Below, in pieces: positions 11,150-21,500 of a stretch of DNA of 64,000 nucleotides (the stretch's first letter is position 1; every line of letters begins with the position of its first letter). Below the pieces are notes generated by a model, which saw only the letters and a program-made list of their open reading frames with translations, was not told the DNA's origin and ran no database searches. The DNA lies in contig BSQZ01000052.1 in the NCBI GenBank assembly GCA_033239005.1, positions 2,221,001-2,285,000 on the forward strand. The letters run 5' to 3'. Both the position numbers and the translations under genes were made by a program. Source of the stretch: Lamellibrachia satsuma (Eukaryota; Annelida; Polychaeta; Sabellida; Siboglinidae).

Positions 11150-11790
11150 GATACACATGACACTACCGATATTGTTTAGCGAATCGGTTAGTTACTATTA
11201 TATTAACCGAACTCGACACGGTAACATTTCGCAACACCACCTAGAGCTAGACTGCATTACGAAGCAACATCCGGCTTGGTTGTATTAAAAAGAACAGGAC
11301 ACGAAGCCTACTGTTCAGTCTTCAGACAGCTAGAACTGCTTTTAGAGCTATATTTGATAAGTGTGTATTACACCGAAGCATAGGATCTACTTTACTTTCG
11401 TGAATAGCCCATGAATAACTTACAACATCGGAACGTGACATATAATTAACAGGAACTTGAGTATTTTGGCACATACCTCTTTGACGGACGTTTCAGTAGC
11501 TGGAGTGTTTGTCAATGCACTGATATTAACGATGTCGGCTGTGACTGTGACGCACACTTTTGTAGTCAACTCGGGCAAAGTCCATATCGACGTGCACCAG
11601 GACAGGACTCGAACTTTTTATACCTGTCAGGTCACATTACGCACAGTTTAAACGCGGCTGTGCAACTACCATTCAGTAACACTCTATTTCATCGACCAAC
11701 TATTACACAAAGCACACATCAGACTTACAAACATCCGTCCTAACTAGACTGATAACGAACTGTGCGTCGTTCGAATTGATGTATATGGGT
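11150..11790. other. Conserved intergenic block with a TATA-like site
   Basis: No gene is recognised. The block is conserved with 44240-44720 although no reading frame is conserved. On the minus strand GGTATAAAAAG (about 11616-11626; copy 2 about 44655-44665) resembles a TATA box and lies upstream of the minus-strand LINE ORF1, so it could be that LINE's promoter region. This is inference only. Confidence 0.3.
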
Positions 11791-11836
11791 TCAGAACCCA
11801 TATTTTAGCCCCAGAAGGGGCTATGTGTAGCATATA

Positions 11837-12707
11837 AGGGAAGGCAGTGTTAGTTGAGCCACTGAGATAGTTGAGCCACTCATGTTTCCCGGGAAACTAC
11901 AGCAGCGACAGTTATATGTAACCACCAAATGACTGAGCATGTTATTAGAACACAGTTGATGTAAAATTAGTGCCATTTGTCACAACGGTCAGAAAATGTG
12001 AGTTAAAAATACGTTTTTTGGTGTTTTTCTCAACTTTTGATGATTGTGATTAATGTCTGCTGGTGTGTAAACTGTCAACGCACGTGACCAGACTTTATTG
12101 TTTGTGTGCTTACAACTGATTTAACTATCCACTGGGAAGAAAATTATTTATATCACTTCGCACGTTAATGAGAAGTTAAAACAGCTTAATTGTCAAAACG
12201 GGATTAGTTGAGCCATCCAAGGCCCAAGGGAGGGTTAGTTGAGAGGCGATTACAGAACGAAGACGAGGGTTCTTTACCCCAAAATACATCAAGGAATTGG
12301 GACATCGGATAGCTACAAAGCAACATATTAGCATTAGTTACACTAGGTACAATTCACCTATAAGCCTACATTAATAAAGTGTGTTGACATATTAATTAAA
12401 CTCGTATATTTGTCAAAGACGTGCTGTACCCATTGGGTAGATGTTTTGGCTGAGTTGTTATTATGATTTAGTACAAGGCCTACGTAAATTTTACAAATAC
12501 ACCATTTACTTAACTTACGCTACACTGTGGCTCAACTTACCACACACCAAATGTTAGTTGGGCCACCTTACCAACCCTATTTGAATCAGCTGCATATAAA
12601 TATATATGCATAGTAGATATTTTATCTTGGTATAAAATGATCTACAAATAATCATAGTTTATGTGAGTAAAAAAATTAAAAATGGCTCAAATAACACTGC
12701 CTTCCCC
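11837..12707. mobile_element. Non-autonomous TIR element (about 870 bp), copy 1
   Basis: Terminal inverted repeats of about 25 bp flank the element. Left: AGGGAAGGCAGTGTTAGTTG then AGCCA. Right: TGGCTCAAATAACACTGCCT then TCCCC. TATA sits on both outer sides (11833-11836 and 12708-12711). The motif TTAGTTGAGCCAC recurs internally. No transposase is encoded, so it is MITE-like; TA-type target choice and TIR style suggest the Tc1/mariner-pogo superfamily, as inference. A related unoccupied site exists at 57336-57340. Confidence 0.7.
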
Positions 12708-12712
12708 TATAC

Positions 12713-13690
12713 TTTAGACTCAAGATCAGAGCTTTCAGGTGATGGCACTTGTCAGTCGGTGACCGTTGGCGTAATTATACGTTGGTCATTAGGTCGGATC
12801 TTTTTAATGTTAATTAGTCACCAGTTGTGGCAGATGTGAAAGGTGTCTGGTATGGACGTGAATTTAAAAAAGGAGGCGTGTCCTTTTTCACGAATTCCAC
12901 ATAGCAATTGGGTTATTTACTGAATATTTAATGTTGCTTGTATGTTTAAAGGAACAGAAAATACCCCGGGAGCAAAATAAATATTTTACTGACTGCCTAT
13001 TGGAAATCTAACTGGTCTCACATCTATTTACTATTTAGACCCGTTTTCGTTTGTCTTTGTGTCCATCATTCCAGCGATCCATCCAGCAATATATACGCAC
13101 CTATGCGATTCCTCACGTGAACGTCCAAATGGGCCGTATATCCGGCCTGGTGCCAAGGATGTCACTAATTCATGGTTAACACGAAATGAGTCAAGTAGGT
13201 GTAGGTGATATCGTCAGTGGCCCTCAAGGGTAGGCAGTACGGGTGGTTGGTTACATGAGTTACTCGCCTTTTAGGGGTTGGTTTCATAAGAGTTTTGTGT
13301 GTTTTTGTTTGTTTGACTTTTTGATCCAGTTGTCCCTTTGGATAATGTTTCTTTCTGGCATCTGTTTAGTGTCTCATTTGTTGCTCTCACTGATGTGTCT
13401 GTTTATTATTATTGTATGTTGTTACACGTCGTCGGCAGCAAGTTGCTTATGGCTTATGAAAAAACAGTAGTCTCGCACCAGGCTGTATGCATGCCTTCGT
13501 CAACTTGCACAAGGAAGACCGTCACATTATGTCCTGTAGTCGGGTCACCTGGCAGCAAGTTGTCCATCTCCCTCTCACCCATCAACAAGTCACATTTCGC
13601 TCCCGTCGCCTGGCTATCTTGCGCTCCTGTCGCCTTTAGTCTTTCTTGATTGAAAAAACCTTCTATCACTATTTTTATAACCATTCAATA
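12713..13690. other. Duplicated non-coding block
   Basis: Collinear with 51266-51990, and in part with a third copy at 57345-57600. Both strands lack a conserved reading frame, so I see no gene. A moderately long open stretch at 13243-13649 is not preserved as protein in the paralogue. Confidence 0.4.
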
Positions 13691-13870
13691 AGACTGAAAA
13701 ATATTTGATCACCTCTTGATCTAGTGGTTCCTAGCGTTGTTAAATCACATTCTTCAAGGCGTTTTACCTAAGGCATCTTGGATCTGGAATCATCTTAGTT
13801 GTTCTTCTTTATGTTCTCTCTAGCGTATGTAAGTCCTTCTTACGATATGACCTCTACCCTTGTGATGATG
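13690..13870 (-). pseudogene. LINE 3'-end remnant
   Basis: On the minus strand fragments resembling the LINE C-terminal region (a degenerate 'ALGKTP ... FNNARNH' like 'YEERLRELNLTTLE') are followed by a SYAREHKE-type stretch. A similar remnant is at about 57620-58150. It lies directly upstream of the cysteine-rich exon at 13903. Too decayed for a clade call. Confidence 0.35.
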
Positions 13871-13902
13871 CTGGTGTTATGCCATAGTGTTTGTATGCAC
13901 AG

Positions 13903-14109
13903 GTGATACCGCTGCTCTTGGTGTCGGCGATAATCGGGTGGTCTCGAGGAACGCCGGACAACGGAACCAAATACACGGAATGCTTGACATTGTGTAGTGA
14001 CCGATACGATGGCTGCAAGTTGGGATGTCAAGACGCACCAGTCACGTTGGTGCGCATGAACACTTACATGACGTGTATGGGCACATGTCGCGTACATCTT
14101 ATGGATTGA
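13903..14109 (+). CDS. Small secreted cysteine-rich peptide, coding exon (family copy a)
   Basis: I do not recognise the family. The exon starts after a splice acceptor (TTTGTATGCACAG, AG at 13901-13902) and stays open to a TGA at 14107-14109. It encodes a hydrophobic stretch (VIPLLLVSAIIG, signal-peptide-like), then a mature part with C-x3-C-x6-C-x3-C (CLTLC ... DGCKLGC) and a later C-x3-C (TCMGTC). No ATG lies in frame within the exon, so the start must come from an upstream exon; copy e at 55808-55839 shows such an exon. Four related copies occur in the window, all broken, so this is the only one without a stop or shift. It could be a host defence or signalling peptide, but that is inference. 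Confidence 0.5.
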   Translation: MIPLLLVSAIIGWSRGTPDNGTKYTECLTLCSDRYDGCKLGCQDAPVTLVRMNTYMTCMGTCRVHLMD

Positions 14110-14818
14110 ATATATCACATTTACGGAGCTTACACTTGTCAGGAACTAGCTTACGATATCGCGTATGATAGTACAATTATGTAGATCATGAAGTAGGCCA
14201 AATATTGGATATAAAGCACAATGTATGGAATTATTGATAGTTAGCTAGTGTTGATGTAGTTAATAATGTTTACCATCATTACTTACACACCTGTGAGAAT
14301 ACACGATTGTTAATTACCATTGCAATGTGCAATAAAAAAAACTATGTGAATGTTTTTTTACTTTTCTTAACGTTAAATAATTGATTAATTTGTTAATACA
14401 TCCATTGAATCTGAACTATGATACTCTTACATAGTGACGGCACAATAGACCGTTGTGATCAAACGACAGCTATACTTTACGATATAATGAGTCATACTTA
14501 AGGATTCCATCACTGTCCAAACAGAGGCTCGCTTCCGGTTCTGGTCTCTCCCTCCAACTTCGTCTCTGCCGCCACTAATCTCGCTTATCCAACTCTCGCT
14601 CGTTGTTGTGAACTCGACGAGAAGAGAGTGAGCGTTGACTGTTTCCGAGCGTGCGGAGCTTAATAAAATAATAATAATATGTAAACACGTACCACGCAAC
14701 CGTTGAAACTTGAGCGTGCTGCCGTCCTCTGACTCTTGTTCTGTCTATAGCACGTGTAACGATCCCATTTGAATTTGCGCTGCCGCACAGTTGGGAGAAA
14801 TGGGAATAACAACATACA
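14110..14818. other. Duplicated spacer without a recognised gene
   Basis: From about 14340 it matches 52650-52990. No coding signal was seen. The stretch at 14330-14400 is AT-rich. Confidence 0.4.
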
Positions 14819-14909
14819 AATAGCACAAACCTGGGGCCCTGGAGGTAAAAAAGGAAAAGAGGCAGACCAACATCAACACGGAGGATGAAGTAGAGAGAAA
14901 CCAAATGAG
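14819..14909 (+). pseudogene. LINE C-terminal fragment (5' context of peptide copy b)
   Basis: Translation gives 'KKGKRGRPTSTRRM', after about two shifts, which matches the conserved 'KRKRGRPK(N/S)TWRR' tail of RTE-like LINE polymerases. A sister fragment stands at 53750-53817 before peptide copy d. The peptide start codon lies right at its end. Confidence 0.5.
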
Positions 14910-15164
14910 ATGGAGTGTGTGATTTTATCAAGAGGGTTGATCTATTGTCGGCAGGCATCGTCGGGTCGCGTGGAAGTCCAGCCGACGTCACAGAATACAC
15001 GGATTGTTTAACACTGTGCAAGGACCGATACGATGGCTGCAAGTTAATGAAGTCAAGACGAACCAGCCTTGGACAGTGTGTGCCAGAGCTATTACATGAC
15101 GTGTATGCGTACATGTCGTAAAGAGTATCCGCATGTAGCGGATTGCTTCGATTGTTTCCACTAG
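14910..15164 (+). pseudogene. Cysteine-rich peptide, family copy b (frameshifted)
   Basis: The ATG at 14910 matches the start of copy d, but one base is lost in the signal-peptide region (near 14935-14945). An extra base near 15045-15050 shifts the frame again after the DRYDGCKL motif. The YTDCLTLCKDRYDGCK block is otherwise the best preserved in the family, and the downstream frame keeps two more cysteine pairs before TAG at 15162-15164. It shares the second shift with copy d, so that lesion predates the segmental duplication. Confidence 0.6.
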
Positions 15165-15895
15165 CTGACAGTCATAGTGGACTACAATCACTACCTTATG
15201 TAAACTGTTCAGCAAATGATTGCGATAAAGAAGCATTGCGATCTTGGTGACAAGCCACTGGTTTGAATGTATCATATTTACGGATGAGCTTGCACTTAGC
15301 AGGAACTAGTTGACTCCATCGTGTACGAATTTTTTAATGCAATTAAATACGTGAGTTTCCATTTTAGTTTAAGCTTGAACCCGGCTTCGAGCAGTATTTA
15401 GAACGTAATCAGGATTTTAGCATTTCGAATTCAATTCATGTTCTCGTTGTTTTATAGCCTCCATTTATGAACTCGGAGTTGAGTATGAAAGCGAGGCTTG
15501 ACCAAGAACACGTGCTCAATGTATTTGTTCAACCATGAGCCCAATGTCGCGGCCCCAAGACGTAACTTTAAAGAAGAAACTCCGAACGATCGAGAACCAA
15601 ACATCACGTCACGCGACATATCACGTGTTCTCCAGATTACGTCCAAACAATTTGTTGCTGTTAACTGAAGACATGAATGCACAAGTGTAGCAACCAGACG
15701 GTGCGCTTATTACATATTGATGACAACGCGGATGGACATCGGTGAGTACCATGGTGTTGTTGCCTTTTTTGAATAAAGTTGTTATCGATTCCAGTTGAAA
15801 CCAGACACAGGTTTGTTAAATATCTTACATAATATAATGTCAGTGTGATTTAGAGCCTTACACAAAACATCTTCGCACGATATCTAGCTCCATTT
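15165..15895. other. Spacer without a recognised gene
   Basis: The first 150 bases align to the region after copy d (54040-54160). Beyond about 15310 there is no match in copy 2 and no coding signal. Confidence 0.35.
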
Positions 15896-16065
15896 TCTGC
15901 CATTTTCCAAGAATTCCATCCCATCATCATCATGTTGATTTTGGTCTTCCTCGTTTCTTTTTACCTCCAGAGGCCCAGGTTACTGCTGTTTTTGTGTTGG
16001 CATTCCCATCTCTCCTCAGTGTGAGGCCGACCCATCTCCATCGTCTTCCTTGGACAGGTGACTGA
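15895..16065 (-). pseudogene. RTE-like LINE C-terminal fragment
   Basis: The minus strand reads 'QGRRWRWVGLTLRRDGNAN ... GGKKKRGRPKST', which matches the 'RWxWIGHTLRR ... KRKRGRPKxTW' end of RTE-like LINE polymerases. Only about 55 residues remain. Confidence 0.6.
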
Positions 16066-16319
16066 CTATAAATAAACTGGTAATCAAAGCTGTGTCACTG
16101 TAAGATGGAATAGGTGGCGTTTGGGTAGTAGTAGTGCGTAGTTCATAAAGTATATACCAGGTTGTACCTAATGTCAATGTCATCCTCCATGTGGCGTAGT
16201 TTCAAGGACATCCGCCATTAAAGTCATACTAGAACTCACGTGTTCAGGTCACGTGACCCCGCTCAGCCAATCAACGACGGACGCGTTGAACATGTGGATA
16301 TGAACAAAACAACATACGT

Positions 16320-16510
16320 TTTTGTTTGAAACTAGGGTACGTATACTCAAGTTTACAGCGACAATGACGTAGCAAGTGGTAAACAACAATCGGCTTGCCC
16401 AGCCAACATACCACTCCCGTCTCCGCACTGTCCATTTTGAATTTATAATCAAGTTGTAGTAGTGCTAATATGCAGTGGCGCCACTAGTGCTAGTGGCGCC
16501 ACTGTCGGGA
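16320..16510. repeat. Diverged direct repeat, unit 1 (with GGCGCC palindrome)
   Basis: Aligns with 16660-16830: both contain 'ACTAGG', 'ACGTARCAAGT.GTAAACAACAAT', 'GCCCAGCCAA', 'AATTTATAATCA' and end at AGTGGCGCCACTGT. The origin is unknown. It could be a remnant of terminal repeats of a mobile element. Confidence 0.5.
16473..16504. repeat. Perfect 15-bp-arm palindrome
   Basis: The arms CAGTGGCGCCACTAG and CTAGTGGCGCCACTG are separated by TG. Each arm itself contains the self-complementary AGTGGCGCCACT. A half copy lies at 16811-16822. Confidence 0.85.
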
Positions 16511-16659
16511 GTTTGCATTTGATGTGGAGATTATGTAGATCTTTATTTCATTTGGTAAACTCTTAAGTATTGTCAAGAAATCTCTCAGTTTCAATTGCAT
16601 GCAAGTGTGGATAGTGTTTGTATTGAAAATGTGTCTACAAACACAATAAAGCTGATTTT

Positions 16660-16830
16660 TTTAACTAGGTTATGTCACTCGAGTGCACTGTTGCAACGAC
16701 GTAACAAGTCGTAAACAACAATGACGTTGCCCAGCCAAACAATCCTTTATACCCCTCGGCAACTGTCAATTTCAAATTTATAATCAGGTTGCGGCAGTGG
16801 TGATATGCTTAGTGGCGCCACTGTTGGGGG
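16660..16830. repeat. Diverged direct repeat, unit 2
   Basis: Partner of 16320-16510, with a single AGTGGCGCCACT instead of the double palindrome. Confidence 0.5.
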
Positions 16831-17725
16831 TATGGCATATGCATACGCGCGTGCGATTACGGCAGAAGTGATTGTTAGATGTTCTGCATCACATGCTCCA
16901 ACTGCTTCAAACATTAAAACGTTGAAAGGAATTGCATCAATAGATTATCGGGTGATATCAAAGGTTAGCACATGGAATAAATTCAACTCAGTGCAAGCAG
17001 TTGCCAACTTTATTGTTATTGTGATCAGTTAAAACTAGAGCAATCACATCGCCACGCCAACTTCTAAGCAAAGATATACAAGCTAAGCGTAACACAGGTC
17101 CAAGAGTTCCATCTCCATAAAAATACATATGCTATGATGATGCTGGAAACCATGTAATTGACAAAATGCATTACAAGTTTGCCATCTGTTCCTGACAGTT
17201 TTATTGAACGTGCATACTGCAATAAAAAAGAACAACTGCCTAGCTCACTTACTGACGACGAACTGACGATGATGCTATGTATGATACAGAAAAAAATTAT
17301 GTTAAGAATGTAGAATAGAATGTTGAAAATGCTCTTGCATCTCAATATGCCTTGGATAATTAAAGTTACCTACTGAAATATTTTTTTCGACCACACAACT
17401 CTGCCAATGTAAATATTAAATATAATATAACATGGTTCTTGTCATCGTCGGACAAATGCCAATTGATTGTGTGGCTATTTAGGCAGCAGTAACCTCAAAC
17501 ACAACGTTGTCTTCGGGATCCTGTATCAGGTCAGGTTCAAGGGCAACAAACAAACATGTTGCCCACCATAATATTCAATTGTCACATTACATTTGTGTCT
17601 CTTTGAATTGTGGCCTCTGTTTGCAGAGGCACATATTATAAAGAATGTGAACTAATTTCTGCTACTGTATTTCATAGAACATTATTGATACTTGTCCAGT
17701 CGTGTGGTTGACAGTAATCTTTCCG
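16830..17725. other. Spacer without a recognised gene
   Basis: 17400-17660 matches 54790-55090 closely. No conserved reading frame was seen in the block. Confidence 0.35.
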
Positions 17726-17726
17726 A

Positions 17727-17827
17727 ACCATGGTAAAATACCATGGTGTTTTGAAACAGGTAAACCATGGTATACTTTACAATTACCATACACAATATGT
17801 GAAAAAGCGTGGTATACCATGGAATTT
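17727..17827. repeat. CCATGGTA palindrome cluster
   Basis: ACCATGGTA and its complement are spaced by AAA at 17727-17747, followed by ACCATGGTATA at about 17763 and TACCATGG at about 17818. The mirror arrangement over 100 bp looks like a small MITE with nested inverted ends. It has no copy-2 counterpart. Confidence 0.5.
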
Positions 17828-17871
17828 TAATTCGTAAATCAGATTATATTCTTAAATACTTAAAATACCTC

Positions 17872-18032
17872 CCCCTCTATTCTTCCTACTTTGTCTTTCC
17901 TAAACAATATATGAAACCTGTCAGTCCCAATTCAGCATCTGATATGTCTTCTTTGTTTGCCCATTATTAAGTTATACCTATTGTGTGAATGTAAATATCT
18001 TCTACCATAATATTTATTTCGCTTTTTAACGA
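17872..18032 (-). pseudogene. Diverged CR1 endonuclease fragment
   Basis: Aligns base by base with part of the CR1 endonuclease at about 1830-1980 (the RRGGGV and ITESW region), with many substitutions. A short end of the same fragment survives in copy 2 at about 55130-55160, so it predates the duplication. Confidence 0.6.
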
Positions 18033-18520
18033 CGGTGGGCAGTCAACGGTAGGTTCCGTTTGTATTGCGTCGGAGTATGTGTGCAGTTGATCGAAGATTA
18101 TTTTAAGCGACTCCTGCATAATCTATATTCCATCCTATAAACATTAGTTACAACACTGGAAACTACCCCGAGATCTTCTTATCACTACATGCTCGTTCAG
18201 TGTAAGAATTATTACTAGTGTTAAAGTAACGTATCAAGATAGAGTAAGTGTGCCCGTTGGTTACTTCGTCTTTGTAATACACTTGTTAGAGAAGAATACT
18301 GATTCGGGAGCTCCTCCTTTCACACTTCGGTTGTGTTATGCGCCATCTGGTGTCAGCCACACAGATTATATCCTTTGCATTTCAGTTGCCTGACGATCAG
18401 CTGTGCGGTTGTTTGCAGCAGGAATGCGTATTAACTGGTCATGTTGCTTAAAGTTTCGCTTCGTACAGTCGACTTTCCGTTTTCGTTATTCTGGTTTTTG
18501 TAGTGTGGTGACGTTGATGT

Positions 18521-18757
18521 GGTGATATCGCTGGTCTTCGTGACGCCGGTCATCGGCGGGTCTCGGGGAAGGCCAGCTGACGCCACCGAATACACGGATT
18601 GCTTGACATTGTGCAGGGACCGATACGATGGCTGCAAATTTGGGAGTTAAGACACACCAGCCATGGACAGTGTGTGCCAGAGCTGTTACATTGCATTTAT
18701 GTGTACATGTCATAAGGAGTATCCGCAGAGAGCGGATTATCTGCAGAGAGCGGAATG
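18521..18757 (+). pseudogene. Cysteine-rich peptide, family copy c (nonsense)
   Basis: The frame starting GTG ATA TCG (18521) encodes a hydrophobic stretch, then EYTDCLTLCRDRYDGCKFGS, then TAA where related copies have CAA. After the stop, the frame continues with the C-x2-C and C-x-C-type cluster to TGA near 18757. The splice acceptor and the start-codon exon present in copy e are missing here, probably through deletion of about 200 bp. It is the copy-1 partner of copy e. Confidence 0.6.
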
Positions 18758-19560
18758 ATTCGACGGCTTCCGCCATCGTAAAACTGACAGTCATATTGGA
18801 CTTTAAATCCTACCTTCTGCAAACTGTTCAGCAATTCGGTACGACCAAGACGCGTTGTGATTGTGGTGACGCGTACATGGCAACCTGTGATGATCAAATT
18901 ATTATCCAGTCAACGCCGCCCCGCGGGGACCCGACTACCTCGCACCTGGTCGCCTCGCATATCACACAATCGCACAAACGCAACTCGCAGCAACAAAAGT
19001 TTATCAATGCACGCCTAGTAGATATCCAACATAAAACCCAAATTACACATATTTCTTATACATTTCATATCACCTGAATCTCTGCATAGAGCTATCAATT
19101 GCATCACTCAACTCCTACAACTTAATGCGTTAGTCGTGAATGCGTTTGTCGCATCTTGCTTGCTTGCCGAACATCAACTCGCTAGTTCATCTATTAACAT
19201 TCTTATACTTTCATTAAAATATGATTCACAATTATACCATTGTATCTGTAACATAAAACCGGTTCTATGCATATTAAATTTGACCACCTTAACCGAAGGA
19301 ATTATGTTCGAATTCGTAATGGTTTAATTTCATTCAAGTAGTTAGTCACCAGGTGACACCTTTGCATTGCGCAAATATCACTCCCTGCTGTGCGTTATAT
19401 GGCAGCACTATTTGCGTAGACTACCGTACGCTACTGAACAAAGGGGCAAAAGATAAATCCAGACTCATTCTCATCAACTACTTTGTGACAATTAACATTT
19501 TCAACCGATGCACAGTCTTCAGTGTGCACATCGATGGTAGCTGTGATATGTAATAGGCAA
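18758..19560. other. Conserved block after peptide copy c
   Basis: Highly similar to 56280-57095. A CCCCGCGGGG palindrome at about 18919-18928 is shared. The open frame 18628-19077 overlaps the peptide exon in a different frame and is not kept in copy 2, so I see no gene. Confidence 0.4.
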
Positions 19561-19599
19561 ATGTTGGATCACAAGTTTGTAAGTGGACGGATGGCTGAC

Positions 19600-20450
19600 A
19601 GTGATGGTGCTTAACGAATGTGTTCGTTGTCCTGCATTAGCCAGCGAAGAAAGGTGCCCCTGGACTACTGCAAGCGGTGAACAAAGCTTTGGATCTGACC
19701 AGAGGTAAGGACACGACGCTCGTCGGTGTCACCACTGCCGGCGAATCGTCAAACACTGACAGACAAGGTGAGCTATGACGTCTGCTTGCTGACCAAGTGC
19801 AGAGAGATGTTGCAATGTTCTGGTGTGCTGCTCACCGGTCGGACTTAGCCATTGAGTCGGTGGACAGCACTATACCGGAGCTGGGCATCTGGAAGTCTAA
19901 TCTACTGGGACTCTTACGATTCTTAAGGTCACCGAGAAGGATGAAAATGTTTACAGCTCAGGCCGAGAACAGTTCCTCCTGCACCACGATGTCAGGTTTG
20001 CCCAGCACGAGTTGCAACTGGTGGATGCTGTGCTGAATAACCTTCCAGCCTGCATTAAGGTGTTGGAACAGATGCAGGCACCAGAAAGTACCAGCGACAG
20101 AAAGGAGAAGGCTGAAGCCAAAGGGTTTCTGAGAATCTGGAACCACCAACAGAAGTGGATCACCTCACTGATGGGCGACATCCTGGAAATATTTGACATA
20201 CTCCCGAAAAAGTGGCAAAGATTGATTTGTTCATCACCGTTCTTATCACTGTAACTGACGCTGCCGTCAAGAAGCCTGAGCCTACTGAAGCCGCCAATGA
20301 TTGCCTGCCAGAGTTGGACCTTGAAAGCGACCCTGCGCGACAACTGGCAGCTGCCTCAACCATTCGAGGACGCCGCCTGCCGCAGTTGCATAAACCTGCT
20401 GCTGCGCTTAATCTTCTGACGGAACGACAGATGGACTAGATTGAACTGGC
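19600..20450 (+). pseudogene. hAT-like (KIAA1586/ZNF862-type) transposase remnant
   Basis: Plus-strand translation over three frames gives 'GVTTAGESSNTDRQG', 'FWCAAHRSDLAIESVDSTIP', 'LLRFLRSPRRMKMFTAQAE', 'DVRFAQHELQLVDAVLNNLP' and 'DLFITVLITVTDAAVKKP'. The 'HCxAHRxxLA' and 'W..' spacing is that of hAT-derived transposase-like proteins. At least three frameshifts occur. The block is absent from copy 2, where sequence passes from 57095 to other DNA, so it inserted in copy 1 or was deleted from copy 2. Confidence 0.5.
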
Positions 20451-21430
20451 GTCAGGGACTACATAGAAATCCACGGTGAGATTTGACGGCATGTCACGAT
20501 TTATTACAACCTTTATAATGTTATTGTTCGATGACAAGTCATACATGCGTTGGTGTTTGCACTGGCGAAGCGACTTAGAAAATATTAATAAACTCAGACA
20601 ATAGTAATAAATCATCTCATGGGCGCAGGTTATTATTATGAAATGCATTTTAAGACGTCTGACCACAGTGTGAGTGTCTTGCTATCACGTAGCTTGCATA
20701 ATAGTAGGCCTATATGCAAAGGTTCGCTAAGTCTAAATAGTGAAACGATCAGTAAGCTAGGCGTTTATAAACAACATCGACTTACTAGCTAACAAACCAC
20801 AAGAGCAGCTGCTTATACCACACACATATCAACGAAACAATACATGGAACAAATAACGGGCTTTTTGTCTTTAGATAAAGTAATTTTTTCTTAAAATAAC
20901 GCGATTTTGTGGAACTGTAACTGTTTTGATTAATAAAATAAGGGGTGAAAATGGTGTTTGCATTGACATGGGCCTTTTATTATGACCCATTATTTTTTGC
21001 GAGTCTACACAATGATACATTACATGTGGTGGCTTATTGGTCTACTCCATGCAATCGCCCTGTGAAATTGGCCTCCTATGACAACAGCCCCTCACACAGA
21101 AATATTGGTGTTAACGAGTAACTGTGAAGCATCAATAAGAAAACAATATTCAACATTTGTGACAATGATTAGATAGCATATTTAAGAGATATCTGTACTA
21201 TTTAAACATGTATTTATAAAAAAAAACTGTAAATCATCAATAAGAAAACATTACTAACAATTAATTAGCATATTTAAGAGATACATGTGTGCTATTAATG
21301 TGTAACATATGTTTATTAAAGTGAAACAAAAGGCATCGTGTGGGGGCTATGCGCCTAGACGCACTAACAACTGACCACTTGCTAATAAAATCAAGAGAAT
21401 CACGCCAGTGGTTTACCGGAATGTGTTGGG
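20450..21430. other. Spacer without a recognised gene
   Basis: From about 20860 it matches 58700-59230. It is AT-rich, with short internal duplications (for example the 'AAGAGATA(C/T)' stretches at 21185 and 21275). No coding signal was seen. Confidence 0.35.
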
Positions 21431-21500
21431 AGGTTCCTGTCATTTCATTTGCTTGCCTGGGGTAAAAATAGAGGCGATAACTTAGAGGGTAGAAAACATC

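Noticed and set aside
16805..17032. 75-residue frame starting beside the GGCGCC repeat
   Set aside because: Low information content, no homology, no copy-2 partner.
18628..19077. 149-residue plus-strand frame
   Set aside because: Begins inside peptide copy c in another frame and is not kept in copy 2.
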